NCBI GenBank assembly: GCA_905198475.1 | Contig: CAJKCQ010000016.1 | Location: forward strand, 1 to 34,113 | Origin: an uncultured Sutterella sp. | Lineage (GTDB): Bacteria; Pseudomonadota; Gammaproteobacteria; Burkholderiales; Burkholderiaceae_F | Length of the DNA stretch: 34,113 nt | Reading direction: 5' to 3' | Shown: one piece after another, positions 16,201 to 24,172 of the stretch | How positions within the stretch are numbered: position 1 is the stretch's first letter | Layout: the number at the start of each line of letters is the position of its first letter | The notes under the pieces: generated by a model | What the model was told of the DNA's origin: nothing | Database searches by the model: none | The model's input: only the letters and a program-made list of their open reading frames with translations | Position numbers and translations under genes: made by a program

Positions 16201-17334
16201 GCTGAAGCGGCAGCCCGTGGGCGTGCGCGTCTCCGTGAAGCCGCATTCGGCCGTGAGCTCCGCCGGGCCGAAGCGCGTGCCTTCGCCCGTTTGGAAGGCG
16301 AAGTTCGAGGCTGTGAAGCTCAATGACGAAGCGCTCTGCGCGAAGGCGAAGCGCCCTGAGAGCGACGGAAGGTCGAGTTCGGCGAGTTCGGGTGCGATCT
16401 GCGCGCGCACGTCGGCGACGTTCACGGATCCGGAGAGTCGTGTGATCCGGTCGCCCTCGAAGTCCGCCCAGAGCTTCGCCGCGCCGAAGCCGTCGCGCAG
16501 GATGCCGCCGAGGCCGATCCGTTCGAGGAGCCGGTCCACGGCGGTGCGCGGTAGGTCCGCATAGGCCGTCCCCCGCCAGGTGAGCGGGTCGTCGGCCTGC
16601 ATGAAGAAGTGCTTCTCGATGCGTCCGCGCAGGTCGAAGGCGCTTGCTGCGTCGTCGATGCGGATCTCGCCCTGCGCGGCGGCGCGGTAGTCGAGGATGC
16701 GCTGCTCGAAGGCCGCGTTGACGCGCTCGAGCGAGACGGTGCGCGCACTGGCGGCCGTCTCGTCGGTGTAGCGGAAGGAGCCCCCCTCGATCATGAGGCG
16801 CCCCTGGGCGAAGAGCAGGCCGAGCACGCTCGCACCGGCGGTGTCCTTGCTCTCCTCCCGGGGAGACGAAAGGTCGATCGTGAAGCCCGCGACGTCGAAG
16901 GTGCGCGCGCCGATGCGGCGCACGTTGAGCTCGGGATTCGAGAGGATGAGCGTGGCGAAGCGCGGCTCGAGGTGCCAGAGCGACCCCCAGGCGAGCTCGG
17001 CTTCGATTTTGGGCAGATGAAGCGACACGGGGCCGCCGCGGCGCGTAAGGGTCACGTCCTCGAGCACGACGACCGGGCGCAGCAGCGTGAAGCCCACCTC
17101 GATGCGGTCCGCCTTCACGACGACGCCCGTGGCTTCGGTGAGGAGTCGCTCGTATTCGGAGAGATGCTCGGGGAGCTCGTGCGTGACGAACCAGCGCGAG
17201 AAGAGGATCGCCGCGCCTGCGGTGAACCAGAGTGCGAGCAGCACCCTGAGCGCGGTGCGCGCAAGCGGCCGGGCTCCGCGCGCAGTGCGGGGAGGCCTGC
17301 CGCCGCTCTTGGTGGTTCGGCGGGTTTCGTTCAC
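13210..17334 (-). CDS. yhdP: YhdP-family AsmA-like intermembrane phospholipid transport protein
   Basis: About 1374 residues if the GTG at 17334 is used; E. coli YhdP has 1266. YhdP is anchored in the inner membrane and spans the periplasm as a long beta-groove carrying phospholipids toward the outer membrane. Seen: a short basic N-terminus, one helix (TALRVLLALWFTAGAAILF, about 28-46), the AsmA-like region with GVVVKADRIEVGF and NPELNVRRIGARTFDVAGF, a very long beta-rich middle, and the family's C-terminal domain (FDDVLRGAPGRADLELSWAG and RLLSLLSMQHLLRRLTLDFRD). The open frame continues to 17745, but that part overlaps glnE on the other strand and has no membrane-anchor character. An ATG at 17424 is another possible start. 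First gene of the cluster; divergent from glnE as in other Burkholderiales. Confidence 0.9.
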   Translation of the reverse strand: MNETRRTTKSGGRPPRTARGARPLARTALRVLLALWFTAGAAILFSRWFVTHELPEHLSEYERLLTEATGVVVKADRIEVGFTLLRPVVVLEDVTLTRRGGPVSLHLPKIEAELAWGSLWHLEPRFATLILSNPELNVRRIGARTFDVAGFTIDLSSPREESKDTAGASVLGLLFAQGRLMIEGGSFRYTDETAASARTVSLERVNAAFEQRILDYRAAAQGEIRIDDAASAFDLRGRIEKHFFMQADDPLTWRGTAYADLPRTAVDRLLERIGLGGILRDGFGAAKLWADFEGDRITRLSGSVNVADVRAQIAPELAELDLPSLSGRFAFAQSASSLSFTASNFAFQTGEGTRFGPAELTAECGFTETRTPTGCRFSASEVAVGTIARLGPALPLPQAALDFLTEKAVSGRLSDVSAAFEGDWADPKNWTLSGNFTGLTLPAGDGPLPGFRNLSGMVRAEGAGAFTIELDTHYAALYFPQVFRTPRFDVTKLTGAVHVKMGDPLELAFTDVVLLNGDGLARAAGRWRGTGGPGEIDLSGTIERADGAAVHKYLPLVVGDPALDYVESAVIAGRGANGVFAVRGPLESFPWDGADRDKGEFRIEADVEAGSMDFMPSHAKSADGGWVRAAEWPVLTDIRGHLAFVGNRMTITGKSARSQQLSASKVKVEIADFTASPPVLTVDGTVTGDLGAALAYLGRAKFLRDAIGTPFAQSKGSGPVSAAISLHVPLGPGDKTSYTVTADLSKGRFTYLPILPEALDLTGRLVVASEGISTPKPFAGRTAAGPLKVTAASDAKAVRLDIHAESSAEDFERLVDHPFLAPWFREFSGAAPVRAEVFIPWAAGAPFRLEAESSLEGVASHLPAPLSKTAAEKLPAKLSYRSGGGSTALEFTTAPLVNVALAWEKDRLSHGFVGVGAPMRRVDSGFEAVVKTGAVDLTAWAQAWERAGAHFDAAQRGAGAAPKPAPLTRVDFAADDLVWKGRSFGGVDATWLQLPGLWHLRTQGPLASGQVEYLEEAPGRTPKLTVKLGRLYVPAAPAAEPKDAVAHTAPAQPSGTSGEGSSVLNALNAMPMLPDLSVVVDDLRWGERRIGKLEATAHNLPMTALGREWRLDELVVRNAGATLTSSGGWLRPTPEEAGTTKLKAALIVRDAGDMLSSLAFDDVLRGAPGRADLELSWAGRPSAFSLRTLSGPVSMELGAGQLLQVEPGAGRLLSLLSMQHLLRRLTLDFRDVLAKGLRFDSFNAQSRLESGVLRVEKTALAGSAATVVTSGDVDLVNNILDLKALVLPSINAEGPSLALAIANPAVGIGTLIAQWVLKDQISNFLSTEYEVKGSLDDPAVTKIASPINRTEKTTEKARDEAERAAHPGRREAQP

Positions 17335-17413
17335 GGTTGTTTGATGGAGGACGGTGCGTTTTGGGTGAACGTTAGCACGCGTCGGCGCGCCGGGGCGCGG
17401 GGCAGGTGCTACA

Positions 17414-17419
17414 TACAAT
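17414..17419 (+). promoter_or_regulatory. Possible -10 of the glnE promoter
   Basis: TACAAT lies 78 bases before the glnE ATG in the divergent yhdP/glnE region. No -35 is visible, so an activator would be needed or the call is wrong. Confidence 0.25.
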
Positions 17420-17497
17420 TGCATCAGGCGCGCGTCTTTTCTTCCTCGGGGAGGAGACGCGTATCCGCACGCCTGTCCAAAAGTGGAGGAAGAGGAA

Positions 17498-20353
17498 ATG
17501 GAGAAGCCCACGCTCGAGCAGACCGCAGAGCTTTCAGTGTTCGCCGCGCGTTCGCTCAAGGCGATGCTGCCCGGCGGGACGGACGCAGAGAGGCTCGAGC
17601 GGTTCGCGTTGCTCTGCAGCGAGCCCTGGACGCGCGGGCGCATCGTCCAACGCATCGGCGCGGCCGCAACGAGCGAGGCGCTCGACCTGGAGCTCCGGCT
17701 CCTGAGGCGCGACCTGATGCTCTCCCTCATCGGCCGCAACGCCACCGGAGCCTGCGGCTACGACGAGGTGGTCGAGACGATGACGATCTTCGCCGAAGAG
17801 GCCGTGCGGGCGGTGGTGCGCGTGCATGCGCGCGAGCTCGCCGAACGCCTCGGCGTTCCCTCGAGCCCCGAGGGCGTGCCGCAGGACCTCCTCGTGGTCG
17901 GCATGGGCAAGCTCGGCGGCGCCGAACTCAACGTGTCCTCCGACATCGACCTCATCTTTCTCTTCGACGAGGACGGCGAGACGCGGCCGACCGCGGAATT
18001 CCCGAACGCCCGCCGCTCGGTGACGAACGAGGAGTTCTACGCGCGCCTCGCGCGGCGCATCATTCCGGCCCTGAACGATCCCGAAGGGCCAGGATTCGTC
18101 TTCCGCGTGGACATGCGGCTGCGCCCGAACGGCGACGCCGGACCCATCGTCTCCTCGAGCGGCATGCTCGAGGAGTACCTCTACACGCAGGGCCGCGACT
18201 GGGAGCGTTTCGCCTGGCTCAAGGGCCGCGTCGTGAGCGGTCCGGTCTTCGCCCCGCCCAAGGCGTTCGCGCAGCAGGTGAAGAGTATCCACGGCCTCGT
18301 GCAGCCCTTCGTCTTCCGCAAGTACCTCGACTTCAACGCGATCAGTTCGCTCACGAAGCTCCATGAGCTCGTGCGCGCCGAGACGAACCGCCGCGAGCAG
18401 GCGCGCGGGCGCGAGGGCTGCAACGTGAAGTTGGGCCGCGGCGGCATCCGCGAGATCGAGTTCATCGTGCAGACGCTGCAGGTGATCCGCGGCGGGCGCG
18501 AGCAAAAGCTGCACGGCCGCTCGACGCTGCCGATGATCGACGCGTTGGTTGAGGCGGGCGCACTCGCCGAAGACGTGGCGCACCGCCTCTCGGCTGCCTA
18601 CGTGTTCCTGCGCGACGTCGAACATGCGCTGCAGTACGTGGACGATCAGCAGACGCAGTGGCTGCCGCGCGGGGGCGACGTGCTCCGGCGCGCCGCGGGA
18701 CTCCTCGGCGCCGACCCCGACGAACTTTGGCGCGAGGTCGAGGGCGTGCGTGAATTCGTCGCCTCGACCTTCGACGGCGTCTTCCACGTGAACGAGGAGA
18801 AGGCCGAAGTTCAGGACGAGGGCCGCTGGCCCCTCGGCTGGGCCGAAGGGACGCCCGCCGCGCCCGAGATGCTCGAACATCTGCTCGAGCGCTTCGGCTA
18901 CGGCGCGGCCGCGGCCGCCAACGGTGAACTCGCCTCACGCATCCTTTCGCTCGTGCGCGGCCGGCGCTCCTCGATGCTCTCCGAAGAGGCCCGCACGCGC
19001 CTGCGCCGGCTCGTGCAGTTCGTGGTTGAGAAGTGCCCCGAGTGGATCGAGCGCTCCGGTGCGCGCGTGATCTCTCCGGCCGAGGAGCTCTCGCGCTACC
19101 TGCAGCTGCTCGAGGCGATCGCGGGGCGCTCGACCTATGCGGCGCTGCTCTACGAATACCCGAGCGCCGCGGCCCGCGTCGGCCGCGTGCTCGCCGCTTC
19201 GCGCTGGAGCACGGACTACGTCGTGCGCCATCCGATCGTGCTCGACGAGCTTGTCGATGCGAGGAGCTCCGAAATGGACGACTTCACGCCCGTCGACTGG
19301 AGCGCCTGGCGGGAGTCCCTCCACGCGGAGCTCGTCTCCGCCGAAGGCGACCAGGAGCGGCAGATGAACTATCTGCGCGACGCGCACCACGGCGCGGTCT
19401 TCCGGCTTCTCGTCGCGGATCTCGACGGGCGGTTCGCCGTCGAGCGGCTCGCCGACCAGCTCTCGGCCCTCGCCGACGCGGTGATCGCCGAGGTGCTCGA
19501 CCTTGCCTGGTCGGGAATGCCCGGCCGTCCCGAGGAGCCGCCGCACTTCGCCGTGATCGGCTACGGGAAGCTGGGCGGCAAGGAGCTCGGCTACCAGAGC
19601 GACCTCGACCTCGTCTTTCTCTACGACGATCCGGATCCGGACGCGGATCGGCGCTACAGCCGACTCGTGCGTCGCATGATGAGCGCGCTCACTGTGCAGA
19701 CCTCCTCGGGCAAGCTCTTCGACGTCGATCTGCGGCTGCGGCCGAACGGCGAGAACGGACTCGCGGTCTGCTCCTTCGAGATGTTCTCGCGCTACCAGCG
19801 CAACATCGACGGCAACGGCGCCTGGCTCTGGGAGCACCAGGCGCTCACGCGCGCGCGGTTCGTCGCCGGCGACCCGGACCTCGGCCGGCGCTTCGAAGTC
19901 GAGCGCGCCGAGATTCTGCGCACCCCGCGCGACCGCACGGCGCTCGCACGCGAGATCGGCGCGATGCGCGCGCGCATGCTCGAGGGCCACGCCAACACGA
20001 GCGGGCTCTTCGACCTGAAGCAGGATCGCGGCGGCATGGTGGACGTGGAGTTCATCGTGCAGTACTGCGTGCTCGGCTGGAGCGCGGAGCACCCCGAGCT
20101 TGTCAACAACTTCGGCAACATCCTGCTCCTCGAGATGTCGGCGCGCCTCGGCATCCTCGACGAGACGCTCGCCGCCCGTGCGGCGTGCGCCTACCGCCGC
20201 TACCGGGCGCTGCAGCACGAGATCCGCCTCAACGCGGGCGAGAGCGTTCCGGCGCGCGTCCCGGCCGCCATGATCGAGGACGAGGCGCAGGCCGTGCGCG
20301 CACTCTGGCGCAGCGTCTTCGGCGAAGACGGGCCCGAGCGCAAATCCGCGTAA
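17498..20353 (+). CDS. glnE: Bifunctional glutamine synthetase adenylyltransferase / adenylyl-removing enzyme
   Basis: GlnE attaches and removes AMP on glutamine synthetase in response to PII and glutamine, switching nitrogen assimilation. Length is 951 residues, against 946 in E. coli. Two nucleotidyltransferase halves are present: the N-terminal adenylyl-removing half with GMGKLGGAELNVSSDIDLIF (135-154) and the C-terminal adenylylating half with GYGKLGGKELGYQSDLDLVF, each with its DxD metal site. Each half also has a VDMRLRPNG or VDLRLRPNG motif and a GGIREIEFIVQ or GGMVDVEFIVQ segment. The ATG at 17498 is preferred to an in-frame GTG at 17483 because GGAGGA lies between them at good spacing. 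Nothing else of the nitrogen regulon is next to it. Confidence 0.96.
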   Translation: MEKPTLEQTAELSVFAARSLKAMLPGGTDAERLERFALLCSEPWTRGRIVQRIGAAATSEALDLELRLLRRDLMLSLIGRNATGACGYDEVVETMTIFAEEAVRAVVRVHARELAERLGVPSSPEGVPQDLLVVGMGKLGGAELNVSSDIDLIFLFDEDGETRPTAEFPNARRSVTNEEFYARLARRIIPALNDPEGPGFVFRVDMRLRPNGDAGPIVSSSGMLEEYLYTQGRDWERFAWLKGRVVSGPVFAPPKAFAQQVKSIHGLVQPFVFRKYLDFNAISSLTKLHELVRAETNRREQARGREGCNVKLGRGGIREIEFIVQTLQVIRGGREQKLHGRSTLPMIDALVEAGALAEDVAHRLSAAYVFLRDVEHALQYVDDQQTQWLPRGGDVLRRAAGLLGADPDELWREVEGVREFVASTFDGVFHVNEEKAEVQDEGRWPLGWAEGTPAAPEMLEHLLERFGYGAAAAANGELASRILSLVRGRRSSMLSEEARTRLRRLVQFVVEKCPEWIERSGARVISPAEELSRYLQLLEAIAGRSTYAALLYEYPSAAARVGRVLAASRWSTDYVVRHPIVLDELVDARSSEMDDFTPVDWSAWRESLHAELVSAEGDQERQMNYLRDAHHGAVFRLLVADLDGRFAVERLADQLSALADAVIAEVLDLAWSGMPGRPEEPPHFAVIGYGKLGGKELGYQSDLDLVFLYDDPDPDADRRYSRLVRRMMSALTVQTSSGKLFDVDLRLRPNGENGLAVCSFEMFSRYQRNIDGNGAWLWEHQALTRARFVAGDPDLGRRFEVERAEILRTPRDRTALAREIGAMRARMLEGHANTSGLFDLKQDRGGMVDVEFIVQYCVLGWSAEHPELVNNFGNILLLEMSARLGILDETLAARAACAYRRYRALQHEIRLNAGESVPARVPAAMIEDEAQAVRALWRSVFGEDGPERKSA

Positions 20354-20435
20354 CGACATCTTTCCGGCGCGCCCGAGGCGGGTGCGTCCGGGCCTATCAT
20401 CAGCACTTTTCCCACGTCTAAACGCAGAGTTCCTC

Positions 20436-21416
20436 ATGCCGCTTTTCCGTTCTGAATACCATGCGCCTTCGTGGTGCCCCGGCGGACACCTTCAGACGGT
20501 CATTCCTGCGCGCATCACCCCGCGTCCGCACGTCGCGTACCGGCGCGAAATCGTGGACACGCCCGACGGCGACATCGTCGCTTGGGACTGGGCGACGCCC
20601 GAGCCCGCGGACCCGTCCGCACCCGTGCTCGTGCACTTCCACGGACTCGAGGGCGGCAGCGACAGCCACTACGCCGAGGCGCTCATGAGCGAGTGCGCGC
20701 GGCGCGGCTGGCGCGGCGTCGTGGCGCACTTCCGCACCTGCGGGGGCGTGATGAACCTCAAGCCCCGCGCGTACTTCGCGGGCGACACGGCGGACAACGC
20801 CTGGGTGCTGCGCACCGTGCACGGGCGCTTCCCCGCAGCGAAGCTCTACGCCGTCGGCGTCTCCCTGGGCGGCAACCAGCTCGTGAAGTGCCTCGGCGAC
20901 CTCGGCCGTGAAGCCGAAGGGCTCGTCGAGGCGGCCGTCTCGATCTGCGCACCTATCGACCTCGTCGCCGGGAGCGAGCGCATCAACAAGGGCGTCAACA
21001 CGCTCTATGCGGACATGTTCCTCAAGACGCTGCGCGAGAAGCTCATCCTCAAGGCGAAGCAGTACCCGGACATGTTCGACATCGAGGCTGTCAAGCGCTG
21101 CCGAAGCCTGTATGATTTCGACGACATCTATACGGCGCCGGTCCACGGGTTCAAATCCGCCATGGACTACTGGCAGAAATGCTCCGCAAAGCAGTATCTG
21201 CCCAACGTGCGGGTGCCGCTTCTCCTTCTGAACGCCAAGAACGATCCGTTTCTGCCTGCCTGGGTTCTTCCCACGGCCGCAGAGATGAGCTCGTCCGTCA
21301 TCGGTGAATTCCCCGAGGAGGGCGGCCACGTGGGCTTCCCCGAAGGCGGGAGGTTCTCGGGAGACCTGTGGTATCTGCCGCGCCGCGTGATGCGCTTTTT
21401 CGGCACCGGCAGCTGA
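20436..21416 (+). CDS. yheT: YheT-family alpha/beta hydrolase
   Basis: A 326-residue cytoplasmic alpha/beta hydrolase of the YheT/ABHD1-3 group, probably a lipid or short-ester hydrolase; the substrate is unknown. The catalytic triad can be placed: nucleophile Ser143 in GVSLGGNQL, Asp270 in LNAKNDPF, and His298 in EEGGHVGF. The N-terminal APSWCPGGHLQT (10-21) and HFHGLEGG (68-74) are family hallmarks. The ATG at 20436 gives the usual YheT N-terminus; an in-frame GTG at 20382 is less likely because a -10-like TATCAT (20395-20400) lies between. It begins 82 bases after glnE and may have its own promoter. Confidence 0.9.
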   Translation: MPLFRSEYHAPSWCPGGHLQTVIPARITPRPHVAYRREIVDTPDGDIVAWDWATPEPADPSAPVLVHFHGLEGGSDSHYAEALMSECARRGWRGVVAHFRTCGGVMNLKPRAYFAGDTADNAWVLRTVHGRFPAAKLYAVGVSLGGNQLVKCLGDLGREAEGLVEAAVSICAPIDLVAGSERINKGVNTLYADMFLKTLREKLILKAKQYPDMFDIEAVKRCRSLYDFDDIYTAPVHGFKSAMDYWQKCSAKQYLPNVRVPLLLLNAKNDPFLPAWVLPTAAEMSSSVIGEFPEEGGHVGFPEGGRFSGDLWYLPRRVMRFFGTGS

Positions 21417-21460
21417 ATCCTGCTGCGTCGGGTGCCCCTCCTTCGTTGACCCACTTCGAA

Positions 21461-21492
21461 GGGCGCGCCGGATTTCCGCCGGAGATGCGCCC
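21461..21492 (+). promoter_or_regulatory. Hairpin just before the ribosome site of the VUT gene
   Basis: GGGCGC (21461-21466) pairs with GCGCCC (21487-21492), and an inner CCGG/CCGG can extend it. It ends two bases before the AGGAG ribosome site (21495-21499). It might be a weak terminator of yheT or a leader control element. I see no match to known preQ1 riboswitch cores. Confidence 0.35.
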
Positions 21493-21507
21493 TCAGGAGC
21501 ACCCATC

Positions 21508-22101
21508 ATGGCCGCCAGCCGCATCTCGTCCTTCGCGGACCTCAACTCGCACTCCTCCCGCATCGGGCTCGTCACGCTCGTCCTCTTCATCCTCACCATT
21601 CCGCTCGGCAACTGGGTGGTGATGAACGTCGGCCTCGTCTGCGACCCGAACGGTCCCTGCCTCATCCCCGTCTGGCCCGGCGTCTGGTCGCCCTCGGCCG
21701 TGATGCTCGCCGGCCTCGCCCTGGTGCTGCGCGACGCCGTGCAGTCGCTCCTCGGCAACCTCTGGACGGTTGCGGCGATCCTTGCGGGCGCCGTGCTCTC
21801 GGCCGTCCTCGCCGAACCCGCGGTCGTGCTCGGCTCCACCTGCGCCTTCCTCTTCTCCGAGCTCGCCGACTTCGCCGTCTACACGCCGATGAGAAAGCGC
21901 CTGCCCTCGACGGCGGTGATCGTCTCGGGGCTCGTCGGCTCGGTGGTGGACAGCATGATCTTCCTCACGCTCGCCTTCGGTTCGCTCGACTACCTCTTCG
22001 GACAGGTGCTCGGCAAGTTCTGGATGAGCCTCGCGGGCGGCCTCGTGCTCTGGCTCTGGCGTCAGCGCCACGCCGAATTGAGCGCCGTGCGCGCCTCCTG
22101 A
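21508..22101 (+). CDS. VUT-family membrane transporter (queuosine-precursor-transporter-like)
   Basis: A 197-residue membrane protein with about six helices, of the Vut_1 family whose best-known member YhhQ takes up the queuosine precursors preQ0 and preQ1. Seen: the VMLAGLALVLRDAVQSLLG segment (near 67-85), the FLFSELADFAVYTPMRKR motif (near 115-132) that marks the family, and the GLVGSVVDSMIFLTLAF segment (near 142-158). Its N-terminus differs from YhhQ, so the substrate is only inferred. It has a good AGGAG site eight bases before the ATG, with a hairpin directly upstream. Confidence 0.82.
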   Translation: MAASRISSFADLNSHSSRIGLVTLVLFILTIPLGNWVVMNVGLVCDPNGPCLIPVWPGVWSPSAVMLAGLALVLRDAVQSLLGNLWTVAAILAGAVLSAVLAEPAVVLGSTCAFLFSELADFAVYTPMRKRLPSTAVIVSGLVGSVVDSMIFLTLAFGSLDYLFGQVLGKFWMSLAGGLVLWLWRQRHAELSAVRAS

Positions 22102-22237
22102 GGCCCCTCCCGCCGGCTAAGCGCCTCTTAACGGCGGGCGGCGACAATCCCAGGGCACACATTCTTCCTTCGGGCCGCCGCGTGCGGCCCGACGTTTGTC
22201 CGCTCTCAGCCGGGGCGGACGGTCCGCCGAGGCTCTC

Positions 22238-23254
22238 ATGCAGGATTCCACCGTCCCCAGCGCCGCGCAGCCGCGCGCCGCGGTTCTCCTCATCAACACG
22301 GGTTCGCCCGACGCGCCCGAAGCGGGCGCGGTGCGCGAGTACCTCGCGGAGTTCCTCTCCGACGGCCGCGTGATCGAGCTGCCGAAATGGAAGTGGTGGC
22401 CGATTCTCCACGGCATCATCCTGCGCGTGCGGCCCGCGAAGAGCGCCGAGCGCTACAAGAGCGTCTGGACCGAGGCGGGCTCGCCCCTCATCGTCCACAC
22501 CCGCCGCACGGCCGAAAAGCTCGAGGCCGCTCTGGGCGGAAGCGTGCGAGTGGCCTGGGCGATGCGCTACGGACGCCCGTCGGTCGCCGACGTTCTGCGG
22601 GGCCTCTGCGCCGGGGGGATCGAGCGCGTCCTCGTGATGCCGCTCTTCGCGCAGTACGCGCCGCAGACCACGGCCGCCTGCTTCGACGCGGTCTTCAAGG
22701 CCGCGCTCGGCATGCGCAGCGTCCCGGCGCTGCGCACGGTGCGCGGCTACCACATCGAGCCGGAATACCTCGACGCGCTGGCGCTGCACGTGCGCCGCTT
22801 CTGGGCGCAGGCGGGCTCGCCCGTCGCCGCGGGCGGCAGGCTGCTCATGAGCTTTCACGGCGTCCCGAAGAAGGGCGTCGAAATGGGCGACGTCTACGAG
22901 AGGGAGTGCCGGGAGACGGCTGCCGCGCTCGCGCGCCGGCTCGAGCTCCCCGAAGGCGCCTGGACGGTGTCGTTCCAGAGCCGCTTCGGGCGCGACGAAT
23001 GGCTGCAGCCCTACACGCTTCCCCTCGTTGAGAAGTGGGCCCGCGAGGGACTCCCGCGGCTCGACGTCCTTTGCCCGGGCTTCGCCGCGGACTGCCTCGA
23101 GACGATCGAGGAGATCGGCGGGGAGCTGCGCGGCGCCTATCTGAAGGGCAATCCTGCGGGGACCTTCAACTACATCCCAGCCCTCAACGACTCCGACGAG
23201 GCGGTCGGCGCCTACGCGGCCGTCGCGCGGCGCGCGCTCGCGGGCTGGATCTGA
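22238..23254 (+). CDS. hemH: Ferrochelatase
   Basis: HemH inserts ferrous iron into protoporphyrin IX, the last step of protoheme synthesis, at the inner face of the membrane. The 338-residue chain shows VLLINTGSPD (16-25), the substrate-channel segment WKWWPILHGIILRVRP, PLFAQYAPQTT (135-145), the metal-site SFHGVPKKG with His207, and CPGFAADCLETIEEI with catalytic Glu288. The ATG at 22238 has GAGG just upstream; a TTG at 22196 is less likely. Two small hairpins (22167-22189 region and 22216-22230) precede it. It completes the pathway with HemG in this window. Confidence 0.96.
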   Translation: MQDSTVPSAAQPRAAVLLINTGSPDAPEAGAVREYLAEFLSDGRVIELPKWKWWPILHGIILRVRPAKSAERYKSVWTEAGSPLIVHTRRTAEKLEAALGGSVRVAWAMRYGRPSVADVLRGLCAGGIERVLVMPLFAQYAPQTTAACFDAVFKAALGMRSVPALRTVRGYHIEPEYLDALALHVRRFWAQAGSPVAAGGRLLMSFHGVPKKGVEMGDVYERECRETAAALARRLELPEGAWTVSFQSRFGRDEWLQPYTLPLVEKWAREGLPRLDVLCPGFAADCLETIEEIGGELRGAYLKGNPAGTFNYIPALNDSDEAVGAYAAVARRALAGWI

Positions 23255-23267
23255 CGCGTCCCCGCGG

Positions 23268-23296
23268 CCCTTGAAAACCGGGCCCGCCGCCCCCAT
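23268..23296 (+). promoter_or_regulatory. Sigma-32 heat-shock promoter of grpE
   Basis: CTTGAAA (23268-23274), a 14-base spacer and CCCCATAT (23289-23296) match the sigma-32 consensus fully. The transcript would have a leader of about 105 bases before the grpE ATG. Confidence 0.9.
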
Positions 23297-23409
23297 ATGG
23301 AAGGGAAATGGATTCAAGGGCGCATGGAGGCTGTCCCGGCGTCCCCGGCGGACGACGGGACTCACTGCGGTCCGCGCGCTCTTCAGACCCGAAAGGATGA
23401 ACGGAAAAA

Positions 23410-24048
23410 ATGACTGAAGCTCAGAACGAAACGGCCGGGAAGAAGTCCCAGGAAGAGTGCTGCTGCGGCGGCGAAGGCGGCTGCGGTTGCCACGGTCACG
23501 AAGCGCATGAGGCCGCTCCTGAAGCCGCGAAGGCCGGATGCGGTTGCGGCGAAAAGAAGGAGGCGGGCACTGAAAAGGCCTGCACCGTCGAGGATCTGCA
23601 GGTCGCGCTGAAGCTCTCCGAGGCGAAGGTTCTTGAGCACTACGACCTCTACGTTCGCGCGATGGCGGAACTTGAAAACACCCGCCGCCGCTCCTCCGAG
23701 GAGATCGTGAAGGCGCGCAAGTACGCGATCGAGAAGTTCGCCGAAAACCTGCTCCCGGTCGTCGACAGCCTTGAGAAGGCCCTCGAGGCGACGGCCGGCC
23801 AGCCCGACAGCCCGATCCGCGAGGGCATGGAGGCGACCTACCGCCAGTTCATGCACGCGCTCGACGTCTCCGACATGAAGCCGATCGACCCGAAGGGCGA
23901 GCCCTTCAACCCGCATCAGCATCAGGCGATCACGATGGTCCCGGCGCCTGAGGGCCTGAAGTCGGGCGACGTCGTGCAGGTCTTCCAGCGCGGTTGGAGC
24001 ATTGCGGGCCGCGTGCTGCGCCCGGCGATGGTGAGCGTCGCACAGTAA
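23410..24048 (+). CDS. grpE: Nucleotide exchange factor GrpE with a Cys/His-rich N-terminal tail
   Basis: GrpE releases ADP from DnaK to restart its cycle and also acts as a thermosensor. The 212-residue chain has a normal GrpE body: the coiled-coil dimer helix (about 60-130, with ELENTRRRSSEE and ENLLPVVDSLEKAL), then the beta-wing head ending in the family signature GWSIAGRVLRPAMVSV. The unusual part is residues 16-58, which contain eight cysteines (17, 18, 19, 25, 27, 44, 46, 58) and three histidines (28, 30, 33) in CCCGGEGGCGCHGH and GCGC patterns. That resembles metal-binding tails such as the one on SlyD. The ribosome site is AAGGA, somewhat far from the ATG. A sigma-32 promoter precedes it and a terminator follows. 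Confidence 0.96.
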   Translation: MTEAQNETAGKKSQEECCCGGEGGCGCHGHEAHEAAPEAAKAGCGCGEKKEAGTEKACTVEDLQVALKLSEAKVLEHYDLYVRAMAELENTRRRSSEEIVKARKYAIEKFAENLLPVVDSLEKALEATAGQPDSPIREGMEATYRQFMHALDVSDMKPIDPKGEPFNPHQHQAITMVPAPEGLKSGDVVQVFQRGWSIAGRVLRPAMVSVAQ

Positions 24049-24081
24049 GCCTGCAGCGCCTCCCTGCAGCGGCCCCCGAAG

Positions 24082-24118
24082 CCCCGGCTCCTCTCCAGAC
24101 GGAGGTCCGGGGTTTTTT
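24082..24118 (+). terminator. Intrinsic terminator after grpE
   Basis: CCCCGG (24082-24087) pairs with CCGGGG (24107-24112), with an inner CTCC/GGAG, and is followed by six T. It separates the grpE transcript from dnaK, which has its own promoter. Confidence 0.85.
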
Positions 24119-24172
24119 CATGCTTCCCGGAGGGCGCCCGGTGGGCGTCCCAAAAAAGTTTTCACCCCGGGG

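Noticed and set aside
13237..16326. Plus-strand open frame of 1029 codons opposite yhdP
   Set aside because: Low-complexity Arg/Gly/Glu-rich translation with no family features; yhdP on the other strand is a full-length known family.
17335..17745. N-terminal extension of yhdP by up to 137 codons
   Set aside because: It overlaps the start of glnE on the opposite strand and its Ser/Arg-rich translation lacks family similarity; the membrane anchor starts shortly after the GTG at 17334.
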